From assembly GCF_009911265.1 (NCBI RefSeq), contig NZ_QXXA01000005.1:265832-329831 (forward strand): a DNA stretch of 64,000 nucleotides, given 5' to 3'. Within the stretch, counting starts at the first letter, position 1. Each line of letters begins with the position of its first letter. Positions 27,878 to 35,361 of the stretch are shown in pieces. The stretch comes from Senegalia massiliensis. GTDB taxonomy: Bacteria; Bacillota; Clostridia; Tissierellales; SIT17. The position numbers were made by a program, and so were the translations under genes. The notes under the pieces were generated by a model. That model made no database searches. It saw only the letters and a list, made by a program, of their open reading frames with translations, and was not told where the DNA came from.

Positions 27878-27943
27878 TTAAAAAAACCTTCTTAAAGAAA
27901 TCTTTAAGAAGGCATAAATATGCATAACTATCCCATAGTTCAT
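27878..27943 (-). CDS. Putative 21-codon pyr leader peptide
   Basis: ATG 27943 with AAAAAGG 4 bp upstream opens 21 codons (MNYGIVMHIY... ending SLRRFF) that run through the attenuator hairpin; the last two Phe codons are the U-run and TAA follows at once. It may couple translation to termination as in E. coli pyrBI, or be chance. No homolog known to me. Confidence 0.4.
   Translation of the reverse strand: MNYGIVMHIYAFLKISLRRFF
27880..27912 (-). terminator. pyr operon attenuator terminator
   Basis: Twelve-bp stem CCTTCTTAAAGA with TCTTTAAGAAGG (27887-27898, 27901-27912), two-base loop, then seven T. It lies between the leader and pyrB and must be bypassed for operon expression. The upstream leader sequence 27970-27978 can pair with nine bases of its 5' arm. 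Confidence 0.9.
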
Positions 27944-27944
27944 T

Positions 27945-27978
27945 GTACCTTTTTGGTCTCTCGGACCACCTTAAAGAT
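27945..27978 (-). promoter_or_regulatory. PyrR-binding-loop-like anti-antiterminator
   Basis: The RNA contains TCTTTAAGGTGGTCC then GAGAGACCAAAAAGG: upper stem GGTC/GACC, lower stem TCTTT/AAAGG, purine bulge. This matches the Bacillus PyrR binding loop (GUCC, GAGAG) except for a loop one base shorter. Forming it would block the antiterminator pairing of 27970-27978 with 27900-27908 and so favour termination when UMP is high. No pyrR gene is in the window. Confidence 0.6.
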
Positions 27979-27997
27979 ATCTTTATTTTATTTAACT

Positions 27998-29260
27998 TTA
28001 ATTAAGTTTACTACTAAATTTTTTATTTGTCAATAGAAAGTTTATAGCCTCTCCTATATTTTCAATAATATCACTAGCTACCATAGAATACTCGCCTTTT
28101 TTATCCTTTGCAAAATCACCTGCTAGACCATGAATATATACTGCGAGTTTTGCTGCATTAAATGGTTCTAATCCTTGACCTATAAGAGATGTTATAATCC
28201 CTGTAAGTACATCACCACTACCAGCTTTTGCCATGCCAGGATTTCCTGAATTGTTTATATATACTTGATCTTTATATGAAACTATAGTGTTATTACCTTT
28301 AAGAACAGTTACAATATCGTATTTATTACTTATATATTTTGCATAGTAAATTCTATTACTCTCAATTTCTTTTATACTTTTATCAAGTAATCTAGCCATT
28401 TCTCCAGGATGCGGTGTTATAACTATAGAATTTTTCTTATTTTTCAACATATCTATATCTTTTGATAGAGCATTTAATTCATCTGCATCTATAACCATAG
28501 GTACATTTGTATTTTTTATAATTTCTCCTAATAAATATATGTTATCTTTATAAGTTCCCATGCCTGGACCTATTGCTAAAGCGTCTTTACCTTTTGCATT
28601 ATTTAATATATCTTCTAAAGCTTCTTTTATAAAATATCCTTTACCATTATCTTTTGCTATCTTTACTATTTCTTCAGTAAGTTTTATACTCATTATAGTT
28701 TCTAAATATTCTGGTACCATAGTATATACTAGCCCTGAACCTGTTCTCATACTAGCTTTAGATGATAAAGTAATAGAACCTGTCATACCTCTACTTCCAC
28801 CTATTATTAATACCTTTCCATAATCACCTTTGTGACTATCTGGATTTCTCTTAGTTAATAAACCTTTTAATTCTTCTGGTATATTTACAGCGTTTTTATT
28901 TGAATTAAATTCTACTTCTGCAAAACTAACAGCATATTCTTTTTCATGAGTAATAGCTAAATCAATCTTTGAAATTCCAAAACTTTTAACTTTTTCATTT
29001 ATCGTCACTATAGGTTTACCAAATCTATCATGAGATATTTCTATATCTTTAAATGAAACTTTACCTATGCCAGTGCCTATAGCTTTGCTTATAGATTCTT
29101 TTGCAGAAAATAGCCCTGCTATAGTTTGAGGACTATTATTTTTTTCTTTTATATATTTTATTTCATTAATGGTAAATATTTTAGATAAAAAAAGATTTCT
29201 TTTTTTATCTAAAATATTTTCTATTCTGTCAACTCTTACTATATCTATTCCCACGCTCAT
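27998..29260 (-). CDS. acpS: Holo-ACP synthase fused to ADP-dependent NAD(P)HX dehydratase
   Basis: 420 aa, two domains. Residues 1-118 are AcpS (MSVGIDIVRVDRIE, FSAKESISKAIGTG, DLAITHEKEYAVSFA), which transfers phosphopantetheine to acyl carrier protein. Residues 130-415 are NnrD (GSRGMTGSITLSSKASMRTGSG, AIGPGMGT, ITPHPGEMARLL, GNPGMAKAGSGDVLTG), which repairs hydrated NAD(P)H. The NnrE epimerase domain that usually accompanies NnrD is absent. The pyr promoter lies in its 3' end. ATG 29260 is 2 bp from the previous stop. Confidence 0.9.
   Translation of the reverse strand: MSVGIDIVRVDRIENILDKKRNLFLSKIFTINEIKYIKEKNNSPQTIAGLFSAKESISKAIGTGIGKVSFKDIEISHDRFGKPIVTINEKVKSFGISKIDLAITHEKEYAVSFAEVEFNSNKNAVNIPEELKGLLTKRNPDSHKGDYGKVLIIGGSRGMTGSITLSSKASMRTGSGLVYTMVPEYLETIMSIKLTEEIVKIAKDNGKGYFIKEALEDILNNAKGKDALAIGPGMGTYKDNIYLLGEIIKNTNVPMVIDADELNALSKDIDMLKNKKNSIVITPHPGEMARLLDKSIKEIESNRIYYAKYISNKYDIVTVLKGNNTIVSYKDQVYINNSGNPGMAKAGSGDVLTGIITSLIGQGLEPFNAAKLAVYIHGLAGDFAKDKKGEYSMVASDIIENIGEAINFLLTNKKFSSKLN
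28005..28033 (-). promoter_or_regulatory. pyr operon promoter
   Basis: TTGACA (28028-28033), 17-bp spacer, TAAACT (28005-28010) on the minus strand, lying inside the last codons of the acpS-nnrD gene. The start site would fall near 27998, just before the PyrR-like leader. Confidence 0.65.
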
Positions 29261-29262
29261 AT

Positions 29263-31653
29263 TTATTCACCATTCTTCATTAAAGTATAATCATACATTG
29301 TAATAGCATCTAATATTGTTTGAGTTTGAACTTTTAATACCTCTTTATCAATTGTAGTAATTTCTCCTTCAATAGAAAATTCTATTCCGGATATAGATGT
29401 TAAACTTGTACCATTATTATACATTATTCTTACACCTCTAGAGTCAAAATTTGTTCCTACTAGCATTGTATCTAATTTAAAATCTTCTCCTCTTTTCATC
29501 ATGTTTCTAACAATGCCATAATGTCCTCTATTATCTGAATAAAGTCTTGAAGTATCAAACGCAAGTAATTTACTTTCTTTTTTACCTAAATTTTTAGTAT
29601 ATATTAAGAAATGATTTTTTTCTAATTCATCATATAAATCACTAGATACGAAACCACTTAATCCTGTTTCTTTTGAGCTTGTAGAGCCATCAAAAAACAT
29701 AAATATTATATCTCTATCTGGTCGAAAGTCACTATTTTTTAATGTTTTTGCTATCTCTAGATTTGCTGCAATAGATGTTCCATTGTATATGAGACCTTTA
29801 TTTTTATCATTTTTACTCTCATCCAATTTATAATCATAATCAGTAGCTATAATAAGAGGAGCTTTTTCTTTATTCTCTCCTTGTAATATAGCACCTATAT
29901 TTGATATCTCTGCATATTTTTGCATTTCTATATCTGTAGAAAATACTATTTCTTCACCTATATTTCCTTTTAAAGTATCTATAACTTTATTACTTACATT
30001 AATATGTATATCACCAAACCCCAAACTATTTTCTACTTGTTCTAGACTTCCTATTATATTTATCTCATGATTAACTTCTAATGCTTCATCTTCAGTATAA
30101 TATAATCCACCACTAACAAAATCTTCAATTAATATATTTGTAATTTTATTAAAATTTCTACGAGATTCTTCATCTACAATTAATAAATATTTCTGTTCTG
30201 GATCATATTCTCCACTTTCATACATTTCTACAGTCATAATTTTTCTTCTTAATTCACCAGTATAATTTTTTTCACCTATTTTATCTAAATAAATATCCCA
30301 AAAATTGAAATCTTTTAGGTATTCAAAAGATATATTTTTTCCATCTATATATATTTCTGATTTTTTTACAGTTTGCGAGTTAACTTTTATTTGATGTTTA
30401 TTTGTAAAGTTTTTATCATATAAAGGCCTAAGCCCTATATCTTTTAAATTTTGCACAATATAATTTCGAGTGTTTTCATTGCCTTCACTACCAATTTGTC
30501 TTTCTAAGTATTTATCTTCTGATAGTTCTTGTATATGACTATATATATCATCTGATTCTATATTATATTTACTATTTTTTACAGGCCAAATTAATATTAG
30601 TACTATTAAACCTATTATACCTAGCTTTATTCCAACACTTTTTTTATACCTATTTATATTCTTAATTTGATAAACAAAAGTAATAGGTGATAAATGGTAT
30701 GGAATATGCTTTATAAATGTTATAAATTTTGAGTTTCTTTTATTTAACTCTATTTTTAATCCTTCCCCTAATAAATTAAATCCTAAAACTGATATGAATA
30801 TAGCAAGTGCAGGATAAAATACTATCCATATCTTCCCAGCACCTATAGCATATCTTGCAGTTGCAAGCATTGAACCCCATTCTGGATAATATGCAGGTAT
30901 AATATCTAAGTTTAGTTCTTGTATAAGAAAAGGATCTATTGTAATAGTACCAACTAAAAGCCCCAATACTCCTAGCTCAGCTAATATTATTAACACTCTA
31001 CTTGTTTCTATAAATAAATGTATAACCATAGTTGCAAAAAGATGAGGGAGTACATTGCCAAAAGCTATCTGAATTTTACTTTTCCCTATAGCTATTTCTC
31101 CTTTTATAAAATCTTCTCTTAATATCTCATTTATCCTATCTCTTAATATAGATCCGATTCTACCCCAACCTACAAATGTAAGAATAAAAGTATATATGAA
31201 TATTACTTCTTCAAGTGTTGGTTTTATCGCACTTAAAAGTATAAAGCTTATTATAAGGGCAGGTATTGCACTGAACGTTGTTTTAAATATATCTATTATT
31301 TTAGATATTATCTTACTTCCAAATCCTGCAAAAAGTCCAAGGATAAGACCTACAATAAGTCTTGCTATGGCTGTATATATGCCAATTTGAAGAGTCATTC
31401 TAGCTCCATATACTATTCTACTAAATACATCTCTGCCTAATATATCAGTTCCCCATATATTTATATCATCAGGTGGATTTGGTGGATTATCTATTACTAA
31501 ATTTCCATCTTCAAAATGAGGTAATGCAAAGTTTGTAGCAAATGGATCTAAATTCATTATATCTATTCTAAATATAGCTATAATAGATATAAATATAAGT
31601 ATTATAATTCCTATAACTAAAGGTAAATTAATTTTTTTCAATCTATACAACAA
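29263..31653 (-). CDS. DppC-like ABC permease fused to degenerate M28-peptidase-like domain
   Basis: 796 aa from TTG 31653 (GGGGGAG 6 bp upstream; TTG 31659 abuts it). Residues 1-305 are an OppC/DppC permease: N-terminal helix, GTDILGRDVFSRIVYGARMT, six helices, EAA-like loop GEIAIGKSKIQIAFGNVLPH. After an extra helix (about 336-355) comes an extracellular 420-residue domain resembling M28 aminopeptidases (PLIIATDYDY about 599, IIFMFFDGSTSSKETGLSG about 646). The usual HYD, DD and EE metal motifs read DYD, absent and KE, so catalysis is doubtful. No dppB, dppA or ATPase gene adjoins. Confidence 0.75.
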   Translation of the reverse strand: MLYRLKKINLPLVIGIIILIFISIIAIFRIDIMNLDPFATNFALPHFEDGNLVIDNPPNPPDDINIWGTDILGRDVFSRIVYGARMTLQIGIYTAIARLIVGLILGLFAGFGSKIISKIIDIFKTTFSAIPALIISFILLSAIKPTLEEVIFIYTFILTFVGWGRIGSILRDRINEILREDFIKGEIAIGKSKIQIAFGNVLPHLFATMVIHLFIETSRVLIILAELGVLGLLVGTITIDPFLIQELNLDIIPAYYPEWGSMLATARYAIGAGKIWIVFYPALAIFISVLGFNLLGEGLKIELNKRNSKFITFIKHIPYHLSPITFVYQIKNINRYKKSVGIKLGIIGLIVLILIWPVKNSKYNIESDDIYSHIQELSEDKYLERQIGSEGNENTRNYIVQNLKDIGLRPLYDKNFTNKHQIKVNSQTVKKSEIYIDGKNISFEYLKDFNFWDIYLDKIGEKNYTGELRRKIMTVEMYESGEYDPEQKYLLIVDEESRRNFNKITNILIEDFVSGGLYYTEDEALEVNHEINIIGSLEQVENSLGFGDIHINVSNKVIDTLKGNIGEEIVFSTDIEMQKYAEISNIGAILQGENKEKAPLIIATDYDYKLDESKNDKNKGLIYNGTSIAANLEIAKTLKNSDFRPDRDIIFMFFDGSTSSKETGLSGFVSSDLYDELEKNHFLIYTKNLGKKESKLLAFDTSRLYSDNRGHYGIVRNMMKRGEDFKLDTMLVGTNFDSRGVRIMYNNGTSLTSISGIEFSIEGEITTIDKEVLKVQTQTILDAITMYDYTLMKNGE

Positions 31654-31734
31654 ATCCAACTCCCCCTTTTCTTTATAATTCTATATTCTACAAAAGGGTG
31701 GATATTCCCTTTTTTATTTTAATTAAAATTTAAT

Positions 31735-32556
31735 TTATATATCTTTGTTCTCAACAAAAAATAAATCATCAAAACTTCCTAATTCTACCTTTTTATCATC
31801 AATGTAGTCAATATAGATAAGATTATTTTTATATCCCATTTCACTTTTTAGCATTTTCTTTTTTAATATTATATTGTTTTTTGTATCATCTATTAATATT
31901 TCAATTTTAAAAATATCTTTATCATTAGAAAATAATATATCTCTATATGCAGTTATGAAAATTTTATTATCATCTATTCTATTTATTTTATAATTAAATT
32001 TTCTATCTTTTTGTTTTGTCTTATATATTATATGCTTTTTAGTAAATTCTATATATGTTTCATCATCGTATATCCAATTGCCTAATAATGAATCTTTCAT
32101 TTTAAAATTCTTTCTAGCTTCTCTTTTTACTTTAGATTTTTGTAAATTACTATCTATCTTTTCTTCAAAATCAATTTTGTTATATATCTCATCTATATTT
32201 TTATCTATACTATACCAATTGTCATCATATAACATATTATTACCTTTAAATGAGATTTTTCTTTCTTGATCACTACTTTCATAAGTAAATATAATTTTAT
32301 ATCTATCTTCTGTTTCATCTCTTGATAAATTTTCAATATTTACTTTTTTACCCTCTATATCTTTTAGTACTTTTTTAAAAGACTTTAAATCCTGTACTTG
32401 CTTATAAGCTGATCCTTTATATATAATTATTTTATCAACATCTTCAAAATAAGTACTTTTTATTAAACTTTGTTCTTCATTTTGAATTGAACATCCTATT
32501 GTAAATGATGTTATTATACATATAAATAAGATACAGACTTTCTTTGAATAACTCAT
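31735..32556 (-). CDS. Lipoprotein of unknown function
   Basis: 273 aa. ATG 32556 with GGAGGG 6 bp upstream; signal peptide MSYSKKVCILFICIITSFTIGC with lipobox Cys22. Beta-rich body with a repeated pattern of paired strands (KIIFTYESSDQERKISFKGNN; GNWIYDDETYIEFTKKHIIYK), the second part lipocalin-like in pattern. No family recognised. Lies 28 bp after the helicase gene and 81 bp before the permease fusion, probably in one operon. Confidence 0.7.
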   Translation of the reverse strand: MSYSKKVCILFICIITSFTIGCSIQNEEQSLIKSTYFEDVDKIIIYKGSAYKQVQDLKSFKKVLKDIEGKKVNIENLSRDETEDRYKIIFTYESSDQERKISFKGNNMLYDDNWYSIDKNIDEIYNKIDFEEKIDSNLQKSKVKREARKNFKMKDSLLGNWIYDDETYIEFTKKHIIYKTKQKDRKFNYKINRIDDNKIFITAYRDILFSNDKDIFKIEILIDDTKNNIILKKKMLKSEMGYKNNLIYIDYIDDKKVELGSFDDLFFVENKDI

Positions 32557-32584
32557 TATTCCCTCCAATATATGACTTATTATT

Positions 32585-34867
32585 TTAATATTTATTAGTA
32601 GTCTTTCCTTTAATAATATGTCTAAACTGTCCCCATTTCCCAAATCTCCTACCTATTAAACATACGATACCTTTATCAGTCTCTGTTCTTATGACTCTCC
32701 CCATGGATTGTAATACTTTATTCATTCCAGGATACATATATGCATATTCATATCCTAGTCCATTTTTTTCATTGAAATATTCTCTTATTATATTTCTCTC
32801 TAGACAAATTTTCGGAAGACCAATTCCAACTATTATAGCCCCTGTAAGTCTATCGCCTTTCAAATCTATACCTTCTGAAAATATTCCTCCCATCACTGCA
32901 AATGCTATTAAAGTATTTGTTGGGTTTTGCTTAAATGATTTTAAAAATTCTTCCCTTTCTTCCTCTTTCATTCCTATCTCTTGTACCATTGTTCTAAATT
33001 GTGGAAATTTTTCTATAAATACATCATATACATCTTCCATATATTTATATGATGGAAAAAACACTATATAGTTACCTTCTTTATATTTAGTTGTATCATA
33101 TATTACATTAGCTATTTTTTCATAAGAATATTTTCTGTCTCTATATTTTGTGGATATGCTATCTTTTATTATTATTTTAAGATTTCTAGGATCAAATGGA
33201 GAATCTAAAATCATTACATTATCTTTTTCATTTCCTCCTAATATATCTTTATAATAATCTATAGGACTTAGTGTTGCTGAAAAAAGAATTGAAGATAATC
33301 CACTACCTAATGTAGTAGATAATAAATAAGATGGATCCAAACAAAACATTTTCAACTTTACATTTTTCCCCTGCAATTCAGTATAAGTTACAAACCTATC
33401 ATCATAATCTTCTGATACTCGTAGAAAAGATAATACATTAAAATATAATTCTAATAAATCTTTATGCTCTTTTTTATCTCCATTTTCCTTTAACCAATTA
33501 TCAGCTTTTTTCACAAACCCCTTTAAGGGATAAAATATATCTTCTGGTTCTTCTTTTTCTAAAAAATAATCATTATTTTCACATTTCTTTTTTATCTTTA
33601 AAAAATAACGATTTATTTTATCTAATGATTTTGCCATTTTAGGTTCAATATCTTTAAATAATCTTTTTAATTCTAAAAAGTCATTTTTAAAAAGTTCTGC
33701 TGAAAACATGTCTCTTGACCTATCTACTAAATTATGAGCTTCATCTATCAAAAATATATATTTGTTTTTATCTTCAATAAAAAATCGTTTCAATTTAGCT
33801 TTTGGGTCAAATACATAATTATAGTCACATATAACACTATCTGCCCATATACTTATATCTAATGAAAATTCAAATGGACATACTTTATGTTTTAATGAAT
33901 ATTTTTCTATTGTTTCACGTGAAATGATATCTTCATTAGTAATTAAATCATATATTGCATCATTTATTCTATCAAAATGCCCCTTTGCAAATTCACACTC
34001 ATCTGGATTACAACTAGATTCTTTGCAAAAACAAATTTTATCTTTAGCTGTTAATGTTATTACTTTGAAACGCAAACCTTTATTTTTTAGTATATTGAAA
34101 GAATCCTCTGCTACTGTTCTAGTTATAGTTTTAGCCGTAAGATAAAAAATCTTTTCTCCTTTACTTTCTCCTATAGCTTTTACTGATGGAAATATTGTGG
34201 ATATAGTCTTTCCTATTCCAGTTGGTGCCTGTGCAAATAATTTTTTTTCTTGTTCTATTGTTCTATATATACCTACTGATAATTTTCTTTGTCCTTTTCT
34301 ATAATTATCAAAAGGAAATTGTAATTTTTTTATGGACTCATCACGAGTTCTTATCCACTTTCTAGAAAGGTCTGCCCAAATATAATATCTATCTGTTAAA
34401 TTTTTAAAAAACTTTTCCAACTCCTTGTAGGTGTAAGTATTTCTTATTCTTTTTATTTCTTCTGTATCTATTTCTACATATGTGAGTTGAATATCTATTC
34501 GTTCCAAATTATTATCCATAGAATGGATATAGGCATAACATTTAGCTTGTGCCCAATGAAGTTCATTGAAATTTTCATCTATTTTTTCAAGTGATGTTGT
34601 AGTTGATTTTATTTCATCTATTATAACTTTTTCTTTTTCTGTTATAATTCCATCTGCTCTTCCTCCTACTGTAAGTATTAAATCCTCAAATTCTACTTCA
34701 GTTTTAAGTGTAACTTCAGGCATATAGTTTTTATCCATCTTTTTTTGTACTAATTGATGAATTCTTGTTCCTTCAGTCATTCTATTTCTTCCTATATATG
34801 TGGAGTTTATATCTCCACTTCTAAGTATAAATTCAACTAAATTTCTTACAGATATTTTAATATTCAT
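32585..34867 (-). CDS. XPD/DinG-type helicase with N-terminal Cas4-like nuclease domain
   Basis: 760 aa. Residues 1-150 carry a PD-(D/E)XK nuclease motif (GGRADGIITEKEKVIIDEIKS: Asp, then Glu-x-Lys). The helicase has Walker A APTGIGKT, four Fe-S cysteines (CFCKESSCNPDECEF region and CPFEF), Walker B FLIDEAHNLVD and C-terminal motif VI QSMGRVIRTETDKG. Acts 5'-3' on DNA, likely in repair of R-loops or damage. ATG 34867 chosen; 29 further codons upstream read like non-coding AT sequence. Divergent from cadC. Confidence 0.88.
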   Translation of the reverse strand: MNIKISVRNLVEFILRSGDINSTYIGRNRMTEGTRIHQLVQKKMDKNYMPEVTLKTEVEFEDLILTVGGRADGIITEKEKVIIDEIKSTTTSLEKIDENFNELHWAQAKCYAYIHSMDNNLERIDIQLTYVEIDTEEIKRIRNTYTYKELEKFFKNLTDRYYIWADLSRKWIRTRDESIKKLQFPFDNYRKGQRKLSVGIYRTIEQEKKLFAQAPTGIGKTISTIFPSVKAIGESKGEKIFYLTAKTITRTVAEDSFNILKNKGLRFKVITLTAKDKICFCKESSCNPDECEFAKGHFDRINDAIYDLITNEDIISRETIEKYSLKHKVCPFEFSLDISIWADSVICDYNYVFDPKAKLKRFFIEDKNKYIFLIDEAHNLVDRSRDMFSAELFKNDFLELKRLFKDIEPKMAKSLDKINRYFLKIKKKCENNDYFLEKEEPEDIFYPLKGFVKKADNWLKENGDKKEHKDLLELYFNVLSFLRVSEDYDDRFVTYTELQGKNVKLKMFCLDPSYLLSTTLGSGLSSILFSATLSPIDYYKDILGGNEKDNVMILDSPFDPRNLKIIIKDSISTKYRDRKYSYEKIANVIYDTTKYKEGNYIVFFPSYKYMEDVYDVFIEKFPQFRTMVQEIGMKEEEREEFLKSFKQNPTNTLIAFAVMGGIFSEGIDLKGDRLTGAIIVGIGLPKICLERNIIREYFNEKNGLGYEYAYMYPGMNKVLQSMGRVIRTETDKGIVCLIGRRFGKWGQFRHIIKGKTTNKY

Positions 34868-34904
34868 AAATTTTATCACCAATATTATTTTATCATATTT
34901 ATGG

Positions 34905-34933
34905 TTGCAAAAATAACTTTTGGGGTATATAAT
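34905..34933 (+). promoter_or_regulatory. cadC-cadA promoter
   Basis: TTGCAA (34905-34910), 17-bp spacer, TATAAT (34928-34933). Start site would lie near 34940, over an inverted repeat. Confidence 0.7.
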
Positions 34934-34939
34934 AATATA

Positions 34940-34961
34940 TGAATAATTGCTCATATATTCA
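34940..34961 (+). promoter_or_regulatory. Putative ArsR/CadC operator
   Basis: TGAATA (34940-34945) and TATTCA (34956-34961) form an inverted repeat with 10-bp spacer covering the predicted start site, the place and sort of AT-rich repeat bound by ArsR-SmtB regulators. Fits autoregulation of cadC. Confidence 0.5.
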
Positions 34962-34985
34962 ATTATAATTTAATGAGGTGAAAAC

Positions 34986-35345
34986 ATGACTAAAGATATT
35001 CCAGTTTGTAATTGTAATGAAATACATGAAGATGTACTTAAAAATGTAAAAAATGATTTACCTAAAGATAATTGTCTTTTAAATCTTGCTGATTTTTTTA
35101 AAGTATTTGGAGATTCCACAAGAATAAAAATCATATATGCTCTTTATGAGTCTGAAATGTGTGTATGTGATATAGCCGAACTTTTAGATATGACTCAATC
35201 AGCAATTTCCCATCAACTTAGAACTTTAAAAGATAAAGGTGTTGTAAAGTATAGAAAAGAAGGTAGAACTGTATTTTATTCATTAGATGATGAACATATA
35301 TATGAGATTTTGAACTCAGGACTTACTCATATTTGTCATAAATAG
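34986..35345 (+). CDS. cadC: ArsR/SmtB metalloregulator, CadC-like
   Basis: 119 aa winged helix (LSHQL-type recognition helix TQSAISHQLRTLKDKG). Cysteines C8 and C10 near the N-terminus and C59 and C61 in the ESEMCVCDIAELL helix match the CadC thiolate site for Cd/Pb/Zn; a C-terminal HICHK may add a second site. It would repress the operon until metal binds. TGAGGTG precedes the ATG; 16 bp before the ATPase gene. Confidence 0.92.
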   Translation: MTKDIPVCNCNEIHEDVLKNVKNDLPKDNCLLNLADFFKVFGDSTRIKIIYALYESEMCVCDIAELLDMTQSAISHQLRTLKDKGVVKYRKEGRTVFYSLDDEHIYEILNSGLTHICHK

Positions 35346-35361
35346 AAAGGGGAGAATTATT

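Noticed and set aside
27945..27978. T-box reading of GGTGGTCCGAGAGACC in the pyr leader
   Set aside because: The T-box motif has GGTGGNACCGCG; this sequence matches the PyrR loop (GUCC, GAGAG) better, and the gene is pyrB.
31686..31714. AAAAGGG / CCCTTTTTT inverted repeat as terminator between the lipoprotein and the permease fusion
   Set aside because: The stem is only seven bp and the U-run is on the opposite strand from the genes there; too weak to list.
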